Shown: positions 8,167 to 17,949, numbered from the stretch's first letter. The stretch: 64,000 nucleotides of DNA from Brevibacillus reuszeri (GCF_002897295.1 NZ_BEXF01000014.1:84593-148592); one strand, 5' to 3'. Notes: generated by a model not told the origin, from the sequence alone. Numbers and translations are program-made.

Positions 8167-9366
8167 ATGGGATATCCATTTGCGACACGAGTGCAGTCAA
8201 TTACCTCATCAGCTGTTCGAGATTTGCTCAGTGTCATTCAATCAGGAGACGTCATTTCTTTTGCTGGGGGTCTTCCCGATGAAGGATTGTTTCCAGTGCA
8301 GGAATTGGAGTTAGCCTATCAAAAGGCCTTCCGCCAAGGGGGGATAAGTCTACAATACGGCCCAACCGAAGGGGACAGAGAGCTTCGACGGCTCATCCAG
8401 GAAAGGATGCATGCAATAGGGATTTCGGTTGCTTATGAAAATATTTTGGTTACGACGGGTTCGCAGCAAGCCATCGATTTGTTAGCAAAGGTGTTTCTCT
8501 CGCCAGGGGATGCTGTTTTGGTAGAAAATCCTTCCTACCTGGCAGCATTGCAAGCTTTCAACATATACGAGGCCAACATCATCCCGGTCCAAAGCGATGA
8601 TGACGGAATGATTCCCGAAGAGCTCGAAGAAAAAATCATCACTCACCGACCGAAATTCATCTACGCTGTCCCGACCTTCTCAAACCCACAGGGAAAAGTG
8701 TGGAGCAAGGAGAGGCGGGAGGCTGTAGTGAATTTGGCAGAAAAACATCATGTACTGGTTGTAGAAGATGATCCTTACTCAGATCTGCGATTTACAGATG
8801 AGCAGCCAATGCCTTTGGTTGTGATAGACAGATTCGGAGAGCGTGTGATATACACCAGCACCTTCTCCAAAACAATAGCTCCCGGTATTCGCATCGGCTG
8901 GTTAACTGGGCCAAAAGAAATCATCCGTATGATTGCTCTGGCGAAGCAATCGAGCGATTTGCATTCCAGCTCCATTGATCAGCGGGCACTATGCTATTTT
9001 CTTCAGGATTTCCCTATGCAGCAGCATTTGCACAGATTGAGGAGAGAATACAAGCAGCGGTTGGACATCATGCAGGACTATTTGAAAGGAAGCAGTCCAA
9101 ACCTGTTTCACTGGGTGGAGCCAAAGGGCGGCATGTTCCTCTGGGTGTCGATCAACGAAGCAATTGATACAGCTGAGTTATTGAAGGTGGCTGTGGATGA
9201 GGGTGTAGCGTTCGTGCCGGGAGCTCCCTTTTTCGCTGGCCACCCAAAAACCAATACGCTCAGGCTCAACTTTACCCACTCTTCGCCTGAGGTGATCGGT
9301 AAGGGGATGAGTCGCATGATGATTGCGCTCGACAAGCTTTTGGCGAGTAGTGTGCATGACCGATGA
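8167..9366 (+). CDS. PLP-dependent aminotransferase, LysN/Aro8-like
   Basis: A 399-residue class I/II aminotransferase related to 2-aminoadipate and aromatic aminotransferases; it moves an amino group between an amino acid and a 2-oxo acid. It shows FAGGLPDEGLFP, QYGPTEGDRELR, TTGSQQAIDLL, PTFSNPQG, EDDPYSDLRF and the PLP lysine in TSTFSKTIAPGIRIGWL. The ATG at 8167 follows AAGGAGTGG; the frame is open 75 nt further upstream, but that overlaps the promoter. Its stop overlaps the next gene by 4 bp (ATGA). Probably regulated by the divergent MocR protein. The substrate is not assignable. Confidence 0.9.
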   Translation: MGYPFATRVQSITSSAVRDLLSVIQSGDVISFAGGLPDEGLFPVQELELAYQKAFRQGGISLQYGPTEGDRELRRLIQERMHAIGISVAYENILVTTGSQQAIDLLAKVFLSPGDAVLVENPSYLAALQAFNIYEANIIPVQSDDDGMIPEELEEKIITHRPKFIYAVPTFSNPQGKVWSKERREAVVNLAEKHHVLVVEDDPYSDLRFTDEQPMPLVVIDRFGERVIYTSTFSKTIAPGIRIGWLTGPKEIIRMIALAKQSSDLHSSSIDQRALCYFLQDFPMQQHLHRLRREYKQRLDIMQDYLKGSSPNLFHWVEPKGGMFLWVSINEAIDTAELLKVAVDEGVAFVPGAPFFAGHPKTNTLRLNFTHSSPEVIGKGMSRMMIALDKLLASSVHDR

Positions 9367-9929
9367 TCGCAATCATTGCCGATGGGAGATGGGGGAAACG
9401 GGTGGTTGATCATCTGTGTGATCAATTTCTTAACGAGGCAATAACCTGGGGGGTTCGCTCAATCGCCTTTGCCAACGAGTTAATGAAAGAGGAGAAAGGC
9501 GTGAGAATATCTAGCTATTCTGAAGCGATTGAAGCAAATGAGTTGGTCATGGTAGCTATGCCTTGCGTAGATCTGCTGCCTTGGACCGATGTCTTTGCGC
9601 CAATGCTGAATGGAAAAATCGTGATTGACTTGTCTGTGCCGCAAACAAGCGAAGACCGGTACATATTTGGCTGGCAGACATCCAGTTCAGAGCAGTTGCA
9701 GAAAAAACTGCCAGGGAGCCGAATCGTCGGGGTGAAAAGCACCGGTATTTATAGATTGGCAGGAAAGGAGCCGGATGCATCTTCATTGGTTTACATAACC
9801 AGTGATGATCCGGCAGCAAGAAAGCGGGTGGTCGAGCTTTTTAGAAGCACTACGTATTCAATCGTTGATGCAGGGGGATTGGAAGAGAACCGTGCGATTG
9901 AACGGGTGATTAGCTTGAGGGCTACTTGA
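9363..9929 (+). CDS. NAD(P)-binding Rossmann protein, F420-reductase-like
   Basis: A 188-residue protein opening with a Rossmann strand (MIAIIADGRWGKRVV) and containing DLLPWTDVFAPMLNGKIVIDLSV, typical of the NADP-oxidoreductase/F420 family (PF03807-like). The glycine-rich loop is atypical (ADGRWGK instead of GxGxxG), so cofactor binding may be altered. Translationally coupled (4-bp overlap) to the aminotransferase, which suggests that it reduces or oxidises that enzyme's product. No clear terminator follows. Exact reaction unknown. Confidence 0.7.
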   Translation: MIAIIADGRWGKRVVDHLCDQFLNEAITWGVRSIAFANELMKEEKGVRISSYSEAIEANELVMVAMPCVDLLPWTDVFAPMLNGKIVIDLSVPQTSEDRYIFGWQTSSSEQLQKKLPGSRIVGVKSTGIYRLAGKEPDASSLVYITSDDPAARKRVVELFRSTTYSIVDAGGLEENRAIERVISLRAT

Positions 9930-10101
9930 CAGTAGTAGAGACCGAGAGCCTAGCACAAACCAAGCACTATGGGAATGGATGATATGTACAATAATGATAT
10001 ATGATGATTGGACATGTTGTATGGTCAATAATTTCCAATTCTCTCATATCATATTATTTATAGAATTATCTAAATAATCAGAAGTGCAAGGGGGAAAACG
10101 T

Positions 10102-11301
10102 GTGAGTCTATTTAAAAAGAAAGCGATTATCTTCTCCGCGTTGTTGGCAACTCTGTCTCTTTCTGCATGTAACTCGCAGACTGTCGAACAAAAAAATACG
10201 ACAGGCTCAGACGCAGCAGCTGGTGGGACCAAAATTTTGATTGCTACCCAAAGTCCGCTTTCCGGTTCTCAGTCTGCCATTGGTGATTCTATCAAAACAG
10301 GCGCAGAATATGCTCTGAACTTGCAAAAAGAGGAATTCAAGCAGCTCGGATTCGACTTGCAGCTTACCCCACAGGATGACCAGGCTGACCCCAAAATCGG
10401 TGTATCCAATGCCGAGATGCTTGCAGCCAATCCTGATGTACTCGGAGTAGTTGGCCATTTTAATACAGGTGTAGCGATTCCATCGTCGGTGAAGTACGAA
10501 TCAGCCAAGCTTGTCATGGTTTCTCCTGCGAACAGCGGCGTGAAGCTGACAGAAGAAGGCAAAAAGACGGTACACCGCATCTGTGCACGTGATGACGCAC
10601 AAGGTCCAAAAGGTGCAAAATATGCGAAGGAAAAGCTCGGTGTCAAAACGGTATTCCTCATCCATGATAAAACAGCTTACGGACAAGGTTTGGTAGACGA
10701 GGTAAAGGCACAGTTTGAAAAAGATGGCGTACAGGTTCTGGGCTATGAAGGCGTTACTCAGGGCGAGAAAGACTACAACTTTGTAGTCAATACAGTTATT
10801 TCCAAAAACCCAGACATGCTCTACTTTGGCGGTATTTATCCAGAGGCAGGCATCATCGTGAAGCAGGCGAGAGAGAAAGGCTTCAAGGGCTTGTTCATGG
10901 GTGGTGACGGAATTGACTCCTCCGATTTGATCAAAATCGCGGGTCCTGCCGCAGAGGGCATCTACTTTACTTCTCTCGCAGGTGACGTTAAGCAAACAGA
11001 TGACGGCAAGAAATGGGCCGAGGAATACGAAAAGGCGATGGGCAAAAAAGCAGAGACTTATTCTGTATACGCATATGACTCTATGAACATCATTCTGAAC
11101 GGTGTCAAGGAAGCGATCAAGGCGAATGGCGGCAAAAAGCCTACTCGCGAGCAGGTTCTTGACCTTGTTCACCAAACGAAGGATTTCAAAGGAAAGTTCG
11201 TTAACGTGACGTTTGATGACAAAGGTGACAACGTATTTGCGGACGTATTCGTTTATCAGTACACGACCGATTCTACGAAATTCCTGGGTAAAATTGAATA
11301 G
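10102..11301 (+). CDS. branched-chain amino acid-type ABC substrate-binding lipoprotein
   Basis: Extracytoplasmic solute-binding protein of the LivK/type I periplasmic fold (Peripla_BP_6), 399 residues. The lipoprotein signal MSLFKKKAIIFSALLATLSL ends in LSAC. Mature motifs include IATQSPLSGSQSAIGDSIKTGAEYAL, GVVGHFNTGVAIPSS and YSVYAYDSMNIIL. The GTG start follows AAGGGGGAA. The gene stands alone between its own promoter region and a terminator, with no permease or ATPase beside it, so its transporter partners must be elsewhere or it serves as an accessory receptor. Ligand not predictable beyond small amino acid or related compound. Confidence 0.9.
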   Translation: MSLFKKKAIIFSALLATLSLSACNSQTVEQKNTTGSDAAAGGTKILIATQSPLSGSQSAIGDSIKTGAEYALNLQKEEFKQLGFDLQLTPQDDQADPKIGVSNAEMLAANPDVLGVVGHFNTGVAIPSSVKYESAKLVMVSPANSGVKLTEEGKKTVHRICARDDAQGPKGAKYAKEKLGVKTVFLIHDKTAYGQGLVDEVKAQFEKDGVQVLGYEGVTQGEKDYNFVVNTVISKNPDMLYFGGIYPEAGIIVKQAREKGFKGLFMGGDGIDSSDLIKIAGPAAEGIYFTSLAGDVKQTDDGKKWAEEYEKAMGKKAETYSVYAYDSMNIILNGVKEAIKANGGKKPTREQVLDLVHQTKDFKGKFVNVTFDDKGDNVFADVFVYQYTTDSTKFLGKIE

Positions 11302-11314
11302 CACATAATGACTG

Positions 11315-11349
11315 AAAAAGCTGGTGTCTCTAACAGACGCCAGCTTTTT
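11315..11349 (+). terminator. intrinsic terminator after the binding-protein gene
   Basis: AAAAAGCTGGTGTCT (11315-11329) pairs with AGACGCCAGCTTTTT (11335-11349) around a 5-nt loop. The A-run and T-run on the two sides would let it work in both directions, serving the converging DUF418 gene too. Confidence 0.9.
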
Positions 11350-11376
11350 CTTGAATGGAAATCACTTTGTACATCC

Positions 11377-12435
11377 TTATTTGCTTTCTGCCCTTACCTT
11401 GCGCAGCGGAGATAACGACATATACGTAAAGGTACGCCACACCCATTCTAACGGCCCCATTTTGAAAAAGGAGAGCCACAGCGAGCTCAACGCGATTTGC
11501 ACCACATAAATCCCCAGGCAAATGAGTGTCGTTTGCACATACCCCAGCTTACCGTACAAGTCAAACAAATACCCTGCCCCCAGAATGAGGACAGTCTGCC
11601 CTACATAGTTGGTCAACGCCATGCGCCCATAGGTAGCTAGTGGAGACAGTAAGGATTGCAGCCTCTTGTTTTGAAGCAAGCGCATCAAGGTTGTCGTATA
11701 AAAAGTGGCCATCACCAGTCCGACGGAAGTAAGTGCGATCGTGTAATAGGTCAGCTTTTGCAGCGCAGATTCTGACATGCCTTCATCTACGATCATCATA
11801 TAGGATAACTCCATATTGGCAGGAAGCAGCAAATATTGCACATACAGTCCGATGATCGAGAGAAAGAAGGTCACGCCTTGGATTTTCTTGATCACAGGCA
11901 GGAAGCGCTCGATGTTTTGGAATACGCCATATTGCCCGACTGCCAGGCCCAGTATGAACAATGGCAGAACCAATAGCGGCTTAAAGCCGGTAGCACATAC
12001 GAGTACAGCCAAAATCACACCCACAAGCAGATTGGTCTTTGCGCGTGCACGATAAAACGGCATCAGTAAAAATCCGAAAATAGCGTATATAAACAACGCT
12101 TCACCTGGGTGAAACATTTTATGGACAAATCCAAAAGCAAGCAGAACGATCAAGCGACGAATGAACAGTGCAGTGCTATTGGCTCCTTTTTCTTTTGCCC
12201 TGCTGATAAAGAGATGGAAGCCAACCCCGAACAAAAAGGAAAAGATCACGAAAAAACGTGATTCTACCGCGAAGTTGAGAAAATAGTACATCCATGCATC
12301 CGGGCTTCCCGGGGTTGGATTTTGCGCTTGCAGTAGCGGGAGGATGTTGACCAGGACGATTCCCATCAAAGCGAAGCCCCTTACAGCATCCAGTGTATGA
12401 ATTCGACGATTTGTAGCAGCGATAGTTGTACTCAT
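11377..12435 (-). CDS. DUF418/YeiB-family membrane protein
   Basis: Polytopic membrane protein of about 352 residues and unknown transport or enzymatic role. The N-terminus RRIHTLDAVRGFALMGIVLVN is the YeiB/acyltransferase-3-like opening. Many hydrophobic helices follow, and the C-terminal DUF418 block includes NYVGQTVL and FKMGPLEWVWR. The start at 12435 lies 12 nt after GGAGGG; the in-frame ATG at 12447 touches that site and is less likely. It is a single gene converging on the binding-protein gene. Confidence 0.87.
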   Translation of the reverse strand: MSTTIAATNRRIHTLDAVRGFALMGIVLVNILPLLQAQNPTPGSPDAWMYYFLNFAVESRFFVIFSFLFGVGFHLFISRAKEKGANSTALFIRRLIVLLAFGFVHKMFHPGEALFIYAIFGFLLMPFYRARAKTNLLVGVILAVLVCATGFKPLLVLPLFILGLAVGQYGVFQNIERFLPVIKKIQGVTFFLSIIGLYVQYLLLPANMELSYMMIVDEGMSESALQKLTYYTIALTSVGLVMATFYTTTLMRLLQNKRLQSLLSPLATYGRMALTNYVGQTVLILGAGYLFDLYGKLGYVQTTLICLGIYVVQIALSSLWLSFFKMGPLEWVWRTFTYMSLSPLRKVRAESK

Positions 12436-12642
12436 AGACGTGGACATCCCTCCATGTTTTTTGCTCCGTTTCAGACATGCTTTCTATCCTACAAAGTGGG
12501 CCAGCATTATGAAATTCGTTTTTCTTACGGACAGATTACAATTTTGTAAGTAAAATATACAAATTTGCGCAACTCAGGGAGCGCTCGAAGCGTTTATATG
12601 ATAGCAGATAAAAATCCAAATAATAGAAAATGAGGGGGTTCG

Positions 12643-13443
12643 ATGAAACCGATCACTCGGGGAAAATGGCGGCTTGCAGCTGGCATCTGCTATTTTCGCT
12701 TAAAAAGATACGGTGAGTGGTTGTGGGGTCCTAAGAAATTTGCTAGTGAGAGAGATGAGAAGCTGTTGTCTCATGTCCATTTTGGTCATCGGACGATTCT
12801 TTTACGCAAGCTAAAAGATGTAGAGATGTGGATGCAGCACAACAAGGTGATTAACCTGCGAATCGCGACCCGGCAATTAAATGGTCTTGTGATTCGTCCT
12901 GGTGAAACGATGTCATACTGGAAGCTGATCGGCAAGCCGACGAGAGGGAAAGGATATGTAGAGGGAATGCTGCTTTCCCATGGGCGTGTCACATCAGCTG
13001 TTGGTGGAGGCTTATGTCAGCTATCCAATCTGCTGTACTGGATGACGCTGCATACACCGCTAACAGTAACTGAGCGGCATCGCCACAGCTATGATGTATT
13101 TCCTGATGCGAATCGCACGCAGCCGTTTGGAAGCGGGGCCACCTGCTTTTACAATTATCTGGATCTACAAATTACCAACCAGACAAAGCAATGCTTTCAA
13201 CTGCATGTATACATAACAGACACACATTTGGCAGGAGAGTGGCGTTCGGACATGCCACGGACACGAACGTATGAAATTATAGAAAAAGAACATGAGATAG
13301 CCCCTTCGATTTGGGGAGGCTATGAGCGGACCAATCAGCTCTATCGCAACGTGTTTGCACTGGACGGAGAATGGCTCTATGACGAGTGGATCACGCAAAA
13401 TCGAGCTATGATGATGTACGAGCCGCTATTGCCAAAAGGATGA
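12643..13443 (+). CDS. VanW family protein
   Basis: A 266-residue VanW-domain protein named after a vancomycin-resistance accessory gene; biochemical function unknown. The VanW core runs from about residue 75 to 200: NLRIATRQLNGLVIRPGETMSYW, KGYVEGMLLSHG, the invariant VGGGLCQLSNLLYW and HRHSYDVFPD. No signal peptide is evident, unlike the longer exported VanW proteins. ATG preceded by GAGGGGG. It sits alone before pcrA and is not accompanied by other van genes, so resistance should not be inferred. Confidence 0.88.
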   Translation: MKPITRGKWRLAAGICYFRLKRYGEWLWGPKKFASERDEKLLSHVHFGHRTILLRKLKDVEMWMQHNKVINLRIATRQLNGLVIRPGETMSYWKLIGKPTRGKGYVEGMLLSHGRVTSAVGGGLCQLSNLLYWMTLHTPLTVTERHRHSYDVFPDANRTQPFGSGATCFYNYLDLQITNQTKQCFQLHVYITDTHLAGEWRSDMPRTRTYEIIEKEHEIAPSIWGGYERTNQLYRNVFALDGEWLYDEWITQNRAMMMYEPLLPKG

Positions 13444-13544
13444 TCTTTCCTAATTCGTTTACGAACTGGAACTAGGCAGCGATCTGTGCGAAAATAAGAA
13501 CATATGCGCTCGTTTAGGGAACGTGGAAAGGTGGACTTTTACAT

Positions 13545-15875
13545 ATGTCTTTTGCAGATCGTATTACAGCTGGCTTAAATCCTGAGCAAAAGGAAGCGGT
13601 CCTCACAACTGAGGGACCGGTTTTGATTCTCGCAGGAGCTGGAAGTGGCAAAACAAAGGTACTGACGCAGCGAATTGCCTATCTCATCAGTGCCAAGCAG
13701 GTAGCGCCATGGAGCATTCTTGCTATCACGTTTACGAATAAGGCAGCACGGGAGATGCAAAACCGTGTCGCCGCCATTATTGGAGGGGCAGCCGCACAGG
13801 ATGCTTGGCTTTCGACCTTCCACTCTTTGTGCGTACGTATTTTGCGCAGAGATATCGACCGTTTGGGGATTAACCGCAGCTTCTCCATTTTGGATGCGGG
13901 CGACCAGCTGTCGGTTGTGAAGCAATGTCTGAAGGAGCTGAATATCGATCCGAAGCAGTATGAACCACGGTCGATTCTGTCGGCGATCAGCACAGCGAAG
14001 AACGAGCTGACCGATCCGGAAACATTCACTCGCCTCGCTGGTGACCCGTTTTCGCAAGTGGCTGCCAAAGTATATGAGGCGTACCAGAAAAAACTAAGAA
14101 GCAACCAGTCACTTGATTTTGACGATTTGATCATGACGACTGTTCGCCTGTTTAAAGAAGTGCCAGAGGTATTGGAGTTTTATCAGAAAAAATTCCGCTA
14201 CATTCATGTAGATGAGTATCAGGATACAAACCGCGCCCAGTACTTGCTCATTTCCATGCTGGCTGACAAATACAGAAACGTTTGCTGCGTGGGTGACGCT
14301 GACCAAAGTATTTATAAATGGCGGGGTGCAGATATTTCCATCATTTTAAACTTTGAAAAAGACTATCCCGAAGCGAAAATGATTAAGCTGGAGCAAAACT
14401 ATCGGTCCACCAAAACCATTTTGAAAGCAGCAAACGAGGTTATTGCCAACAACAAGCTGCGCAAGGAAAAAAAGCTATGGACGGATAATGACGGTGGAGA
14501 AAAAATCAACTGCTTCCAGGGTGATTCCGAGCACGATGAGGCGTACTTTATCGTGGACACGATTCGCAAGCAGATGAAGGATTACAAGCGCTATGACAAG
14601 TTCGCCGTTCTTTACCGGACAAATGCACAGTCCCGCGTGGTGGAGGAAGTGTTCATCAAGTCGAACATTCCGTATACCATCGTTGGCGGAACCAAGTTCT
14701 ACGATCGCAAGGAGATTAAGGACATCCTGGCTTATTTGCGCCTCATCTCCAATCCGGACGACGATATCAGCCTGCAGCGTATTATTAACGTGCCGAAGCG
14801 CAACATCGGGGACACCACAGTAGATAAATTGCAGGCGTATGCGAACTCGCAGGGTCAATCTCTTTTTGCAGCGATTCAGGACACCGCTTATATGGGGCTG
14901 CCGTCGCGTACGACAAATGCGATTCTATCCTTTAACGACCTGATCACGAATTTGATGCAGATGACCGATTACTTGAGCGTGACTGAGCTGGTGGAGGAAG
15001 TATTGAAGCGCTCTGGCTATCGCGAATCACTCAAAGAAGAAAAAACGTTGGAAGCACAGGCACGACTCGAGAATATCGAGGAGTTTCTGTCCGTAACGCA
15101 GGAGTTCGAGCGGAAAAACGAAGACAAGAGCCTGCTTGCCTTCCTGACCGACCTGGCGCTTGTTGCAGACATCGATTCACTTGGTGACGACAAAGTACAG
15201 GAAGAAGTATCGGCCGAGGGTCAGGTCGTTCTTATGACTCTCCACAGTGCCAAAGGTCTGGAATTTCCGGTCGTATTCCTGGTTGGCCTCGAGGAAGGGG
15301 TTTTCCCGCATAGCCGCTCGCTGTTTGACGATGCGGAAATGGAGGAGGAGCGTCGCCTCGCTTATGTAGGGATTACGCGCGCCGAGGAGCGTTTGTACAT
15401 GACCTGCGCACGGATGCGGACCTTGTTTGGACGGACAAACGTGAATGCACCATCCCGCTTTTTGCAGGAGATACCTGCCGAGCTGCTCGAAGGAAGTCCG
15501 ACAGCAGACCGAGGTGGATTTGGTGGTGGACGCACCTCTGCATTTGGACAACGAGACATGGGCAGACCGTTTGGTGCCCCATCCTCCCAAGCGAGTGCAG
15601 CTCCAAAAATGGGTCTCGCTCAGCGGACGGCAGGAGCAGCCACATCCTCATTCTCACGTCCTGGTGCAATCTCCGGCGACAAACTGCCTGGACATGGCGC
15701 AGGAGCAGGTGTTGACTGGAAGGTTGGCGATCGTGTACAGCATGGCAAATGGGGTACAGGAACCGTCGTCAAGGTGAAGGGAACAGGTGACGACATGGAG
15801 CTCGACATCGCTTTCCCAAGCCCTACCGGTATTAAAAAGCTGTTGGCGAAATTTGCCCCTATCCAGCGGGGATAA
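13545..15875 (+). CDS. pcrA: ATP-dependent DNA helicase PcrA
   Basis: An SF1A 3'-5' helicase (UvrD/Rep family) acting in nucleotide-excision repair, plasmid rolling-circle replication and removal of RecA or RNA polymerase from DNA; 776 residues. Q-motif LNPEQKEAV, Walker A GAGSGKTKVL (about 30), Walker B VDEYQDTN, motif III GDADQSIYKWRGA, motif IV LEQNYRS, and late motifs MTLHSAKGLEFP and VGITRAEERL are all present. A Gly/Ala-rich linker leads to the C-terminal RNA-polymerase-binding Tudor-like module (VDWKVGDRVQHGKWGTGTV). It is followed after 49 nt by ligA, the conserved Firmicute pair. Confidence 0.98.
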   Translation: MSFADRITAGLNPEQKEAVLTTEGPVLILAGAGSGKTKVLTQRIAYLISAKQVAPWSILAITFTNKAAREMQNRVAAIIGGAAAQDAWLSTFHSLCVRILRRDIDRLGINRSFSILDAGDQLSVVKQCLKELNIDPKQYEPRSILSAISTAKNELTDPETFTRLAGDPFSQVAAKVYEAYQKKLRSNQSLDFDDLIMTTVRLFKEVPEVLEFYQKKFRYIHVDEYQDTNRAQYLLISMLADKYRNVCCVGDADQSIYKWRGADISIILNFEKDYPEAKMIKLEQNYRSTKTILKAANEVIANNKLRKEKKLWTDNDGGEKINCFQGDSEHDEAYFIVDTIRKQMKDYKRYDKFAVLYRTNAQSRVVEEVFIKSNIPYTIVGGTKFYDRKEIKDILAYLRLISNPDDDISLQRIINVPKRNIGDTTVDKLQAYANSQGQSLFAAIQDTAYMGLPSRTTNAILSFNDLITNLMQMTDYLSVTELVEEVLKRSGYRESLKEEKTLEAQARLENIEEFLSVTQEFERKNEDKSLLAFLTDLALVADIDSLGDDKVQEEVSAEGQVVLMTLHSAKGLEFPVVFLVGLEEGVFPHSRSLFDDAEMEEERRLAYVGITRAEERLYMTCARMRTLFGRTNVNAPSRFLQEIPAELLEGSPTADRGGFGGGRTSAFGQRDMGRPFGAPSSQASAAPKMGLAQRTAGAATSSFSRPGAISGDKLPGHGAGAGVDWKVGDRVQHGKWGTGTVVKVKGTGDDMELDIAFPSPTGIKKLLAKFAPIQRG

Positions 15876-15924
15876 TGTAGGAAACGTACAACCAAATCCG
15901 GTAATCCAATCGCATGAGTAAAGG

Positions 15925-17949
15925 ATGAATGACATGGATCATTTGACGGCGGAAACAAAAATAAAAGAATTAGCGAAACGAATTGAGCACCATAACCGTC
16001 TTTATCATGAAGAGGATCGACCTGAGATTACGGACCAGGAATACGATCAATTGATGCGGGAATTAAAAGAACTCGAAAGTCGCTTTCCGGAATTGGCTTC
16101 ACCGGACTCCCCGAGCCTGCGCGTAGGTGGGGAGCCATTACCTTTCTTTGAAAAAGTCGTACATAGAACTCCGATGCTGAGTCTAGGCAACGCTTTTAAC
16201 GAAGAAGAAATACGGGATTTTGATCGCCGTGTCCGTCAGGCAGTAGGCAGTCAGGCGGTGCGCTATGTAGTGGAGCTGAAAATCGACGGATTGGCTGTTT
16301 CTCTCCATTACGAAAACGGCTTGTTTGTCAGAGGTGCAACCCGCGGAGATGGTACGATAGGAGAAGATATCACCCAGAACCTGAAGACGATCCGCTCGAT
16401 TCCGTTGCGATTGACAAGACCGTTGACGCTAGAGGTGCGCGGCGAGGCCTACATGCCAAAAGGCGCATTCGAAAAACTGAATAAAGAGCGGGAGGAACGC
16501 GGCGAAGCGTTGTTTGCCAATCCGCGCAACTCTGCTGCAGGCTCGCTTAGACAGCTCGATCCTAAAATTGCCGCATCCCGTCAGCTGGATACATTTATTT
16601 ACGCGATCGGTGATTTACAGGGCGAGGTAGTCGAATCACACAGCGAAGGGCTCGCTTTGCTGGAGACGCTTGGCTTCAAGGTCAATCAGGAGCGCCGCGT
16701 CTTTGACGACATCGACGAGCTGCTGGCGTTTGTGGAAAGCTGGACAGAAAAGCGCCCGCATTTGCCATATGAAATCGATGGTCTGGTTATTAAGGTAGAC
16801 AGCTATGCGCAGCAGCAGGAGCTAGGCTTCACCGCAAAAAGTCCGCGCTGGGCAGTGGCCTACAAGTTCCCTGCCGAGGAAGCTGTCACCGTTTTGGAAG
16901 GCATCGAGGTATCTGTAGGCAGAACGGGCAACGTGACCCCAACGGCTCTGCTGAAGCCAGTCAGCCTGGCAGGTACGACAGTCAAGCGTGCGTCTTTGCA
17001 CAACGAAGATATCATTCGTGAAAAAGGCTTGTTGATTGGCGATCATGTCGTTGTGAAAAAAGCGGGGGATATCATCCCTGAAATCATCGCTGTTTTGCCA
17101 GAGAGACGTACTGGCTCTGAGACGCCGTTTTCCATGCCGACGCATTGTCCGGAATGTGGCAGTGAGCTTGTACGCTTGGAGGAAGAGGTAGCTCTCAGAT
17201 GTATCAACCCGATGTGTCCGGCGCTGATCCGTGAGGGCATGATCCACTTCGTCTCCCGTACCGCGATGAATATTGACGGTCTCGGGGAAAAGGTAGTGGC
17301 TCAGCTGTATCACGATGGCATCATCCACAGTGTGGCAGATCTGTATTACCTCCATCAGCAGCGCGATGTTCTCCTCGGCATGGAGCGCATGGGGGAAAAG
17401 TCAGTTGATAACTTGCTGGCTGCGATCGAAGCAAGCAAGGAGAACTCGCTGGAACGAGTACTGTTTGGCCTCGGCATCCGTTTGGTAGGAGCAAAGGCAG
17501 CGCGGGTTCTTGCTGAGCATTTTGGAAACATTGATGCCATCATGCAGGCAGATGAAGAAGCGTTGACGCAAATCGACGAAATCGGACCGAAAATGGCGGC
17601 AAGCCTGACTAACTACTTCAGTCAGCCACAGGCCGAAGCGGTTATCGAGCGTCTGAAGGCAGCGGGCGTCAATATGGAATACAAAGGAATTCGGATCGAA
17701 AGCGGTGCAGAGCTGCCATTCTCAGGCAAAACGATTGTACTGACTGGTACATTGACGCAAATGTCGCGCCAGGAAGCAGAAGAAGCGATTGCTCGGATGG
17801 GCGGCAAGGTAACGGGCAGTGTCAGCAAAAAGACCGATCTGGTCATTGCTGGTGACAAAGCTGGCTCCAAGCTGGAGAAGGCAGAAAAGCTTGGTGTAGA
17901 AGTGATGGACGAAGCGGGCTTCCTGCAGGTGCTGGAAGCAAACAAATAA
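15925..17949 (+). CDS. ligA: NAD-dependent DNA ligase LigA
   Basis: Essential replicative ligase sealing nicks with NAD as adenylate donor, 674 residues (usual about 670). Domain Ia (1-70) is followed by the adenylation domain with nucleophilic lysine K119 in VELKIDGLAV. An OB fold follows, then a four-cysteine zinc finger (CPECGSEL...CINPMCP, about 409-432), helix-hairpin-helix repeats, and a BRCT domain from about 595 (FSGKTIVLTGTL, GGKVTGSVSKKTDLVIAG). An ATG at 15934 is equally possible, since AAAGG at 15919-15923 touches the first ATG. Operon with pcrA and probably the two lipoprotein genes downstream. Confidence 0.98.
   Translation: MNDMDHLTAETKIKELAKRIEHHNRLYHEEDRPEITDQEYDQLMRELKELESRFPELASPDSPSLRVGGEPLPFFEKVVHRTPMLSLGNAFNEEEIRDFDRRVRQAVGSQAVRYVVELKIDGLAVSLHYENGLFVRGATRGDGTIGEDITQNLKTIRSIPLRLTRPLTLEVRGEAYMPKGAFEKLNKEREERGEALFANPRNSAAGSLRQLDPKIAASRQLDTFIYAIGDLQGEVVESHSEGLALLETLGFKVNQERRVFDDIDELLAFVESWTEKRPHLPYEIDGLVIKVDSYAQQQELGFTAKSPRWAVAYKFPAEEAVTVLEGIEVSVGRTGNVTPTALLKPVSLAGTTVKRASLHNEDIIREKGLLIGDHVVVKKAGDIIPEIIAVLPERRTGSETPFSMPTHCPECGSELVRLEEEVALRCINPMCPALIREGMIHFVSRTAMNIDGLGEKVVAQLYHDGIIHSVADLYYLHQQRDVLLGMERMGEKSVDNLLAAIEASKENSLERVLFGLGIRLVGAKAARVLAEHFGNIDAIMQADEEALTQIDEIGPKMAASLTNYFSQPQAEAVIERLKAAGVNMEYKGIRIESGAELPFSGKTIVLTGTLTQMSRQEAEEAIARMGGKVTGSVSKKTDLVIAGDKAGSKLEKAEKLGVEVMDEAGFLQVLEANK

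Noticed and set aside
12643..13443. Vancomycin resistance locus
   Set aside because: VanW alone is common in Firmicutes; no VanH, VanA/B-type ligase, VanX or VanRS genes are nearby.
13679..14134. Minus-strand open frames inside pcrA
   Set aside because: Overlap a highly conserved helicase and show no domain or start signal.
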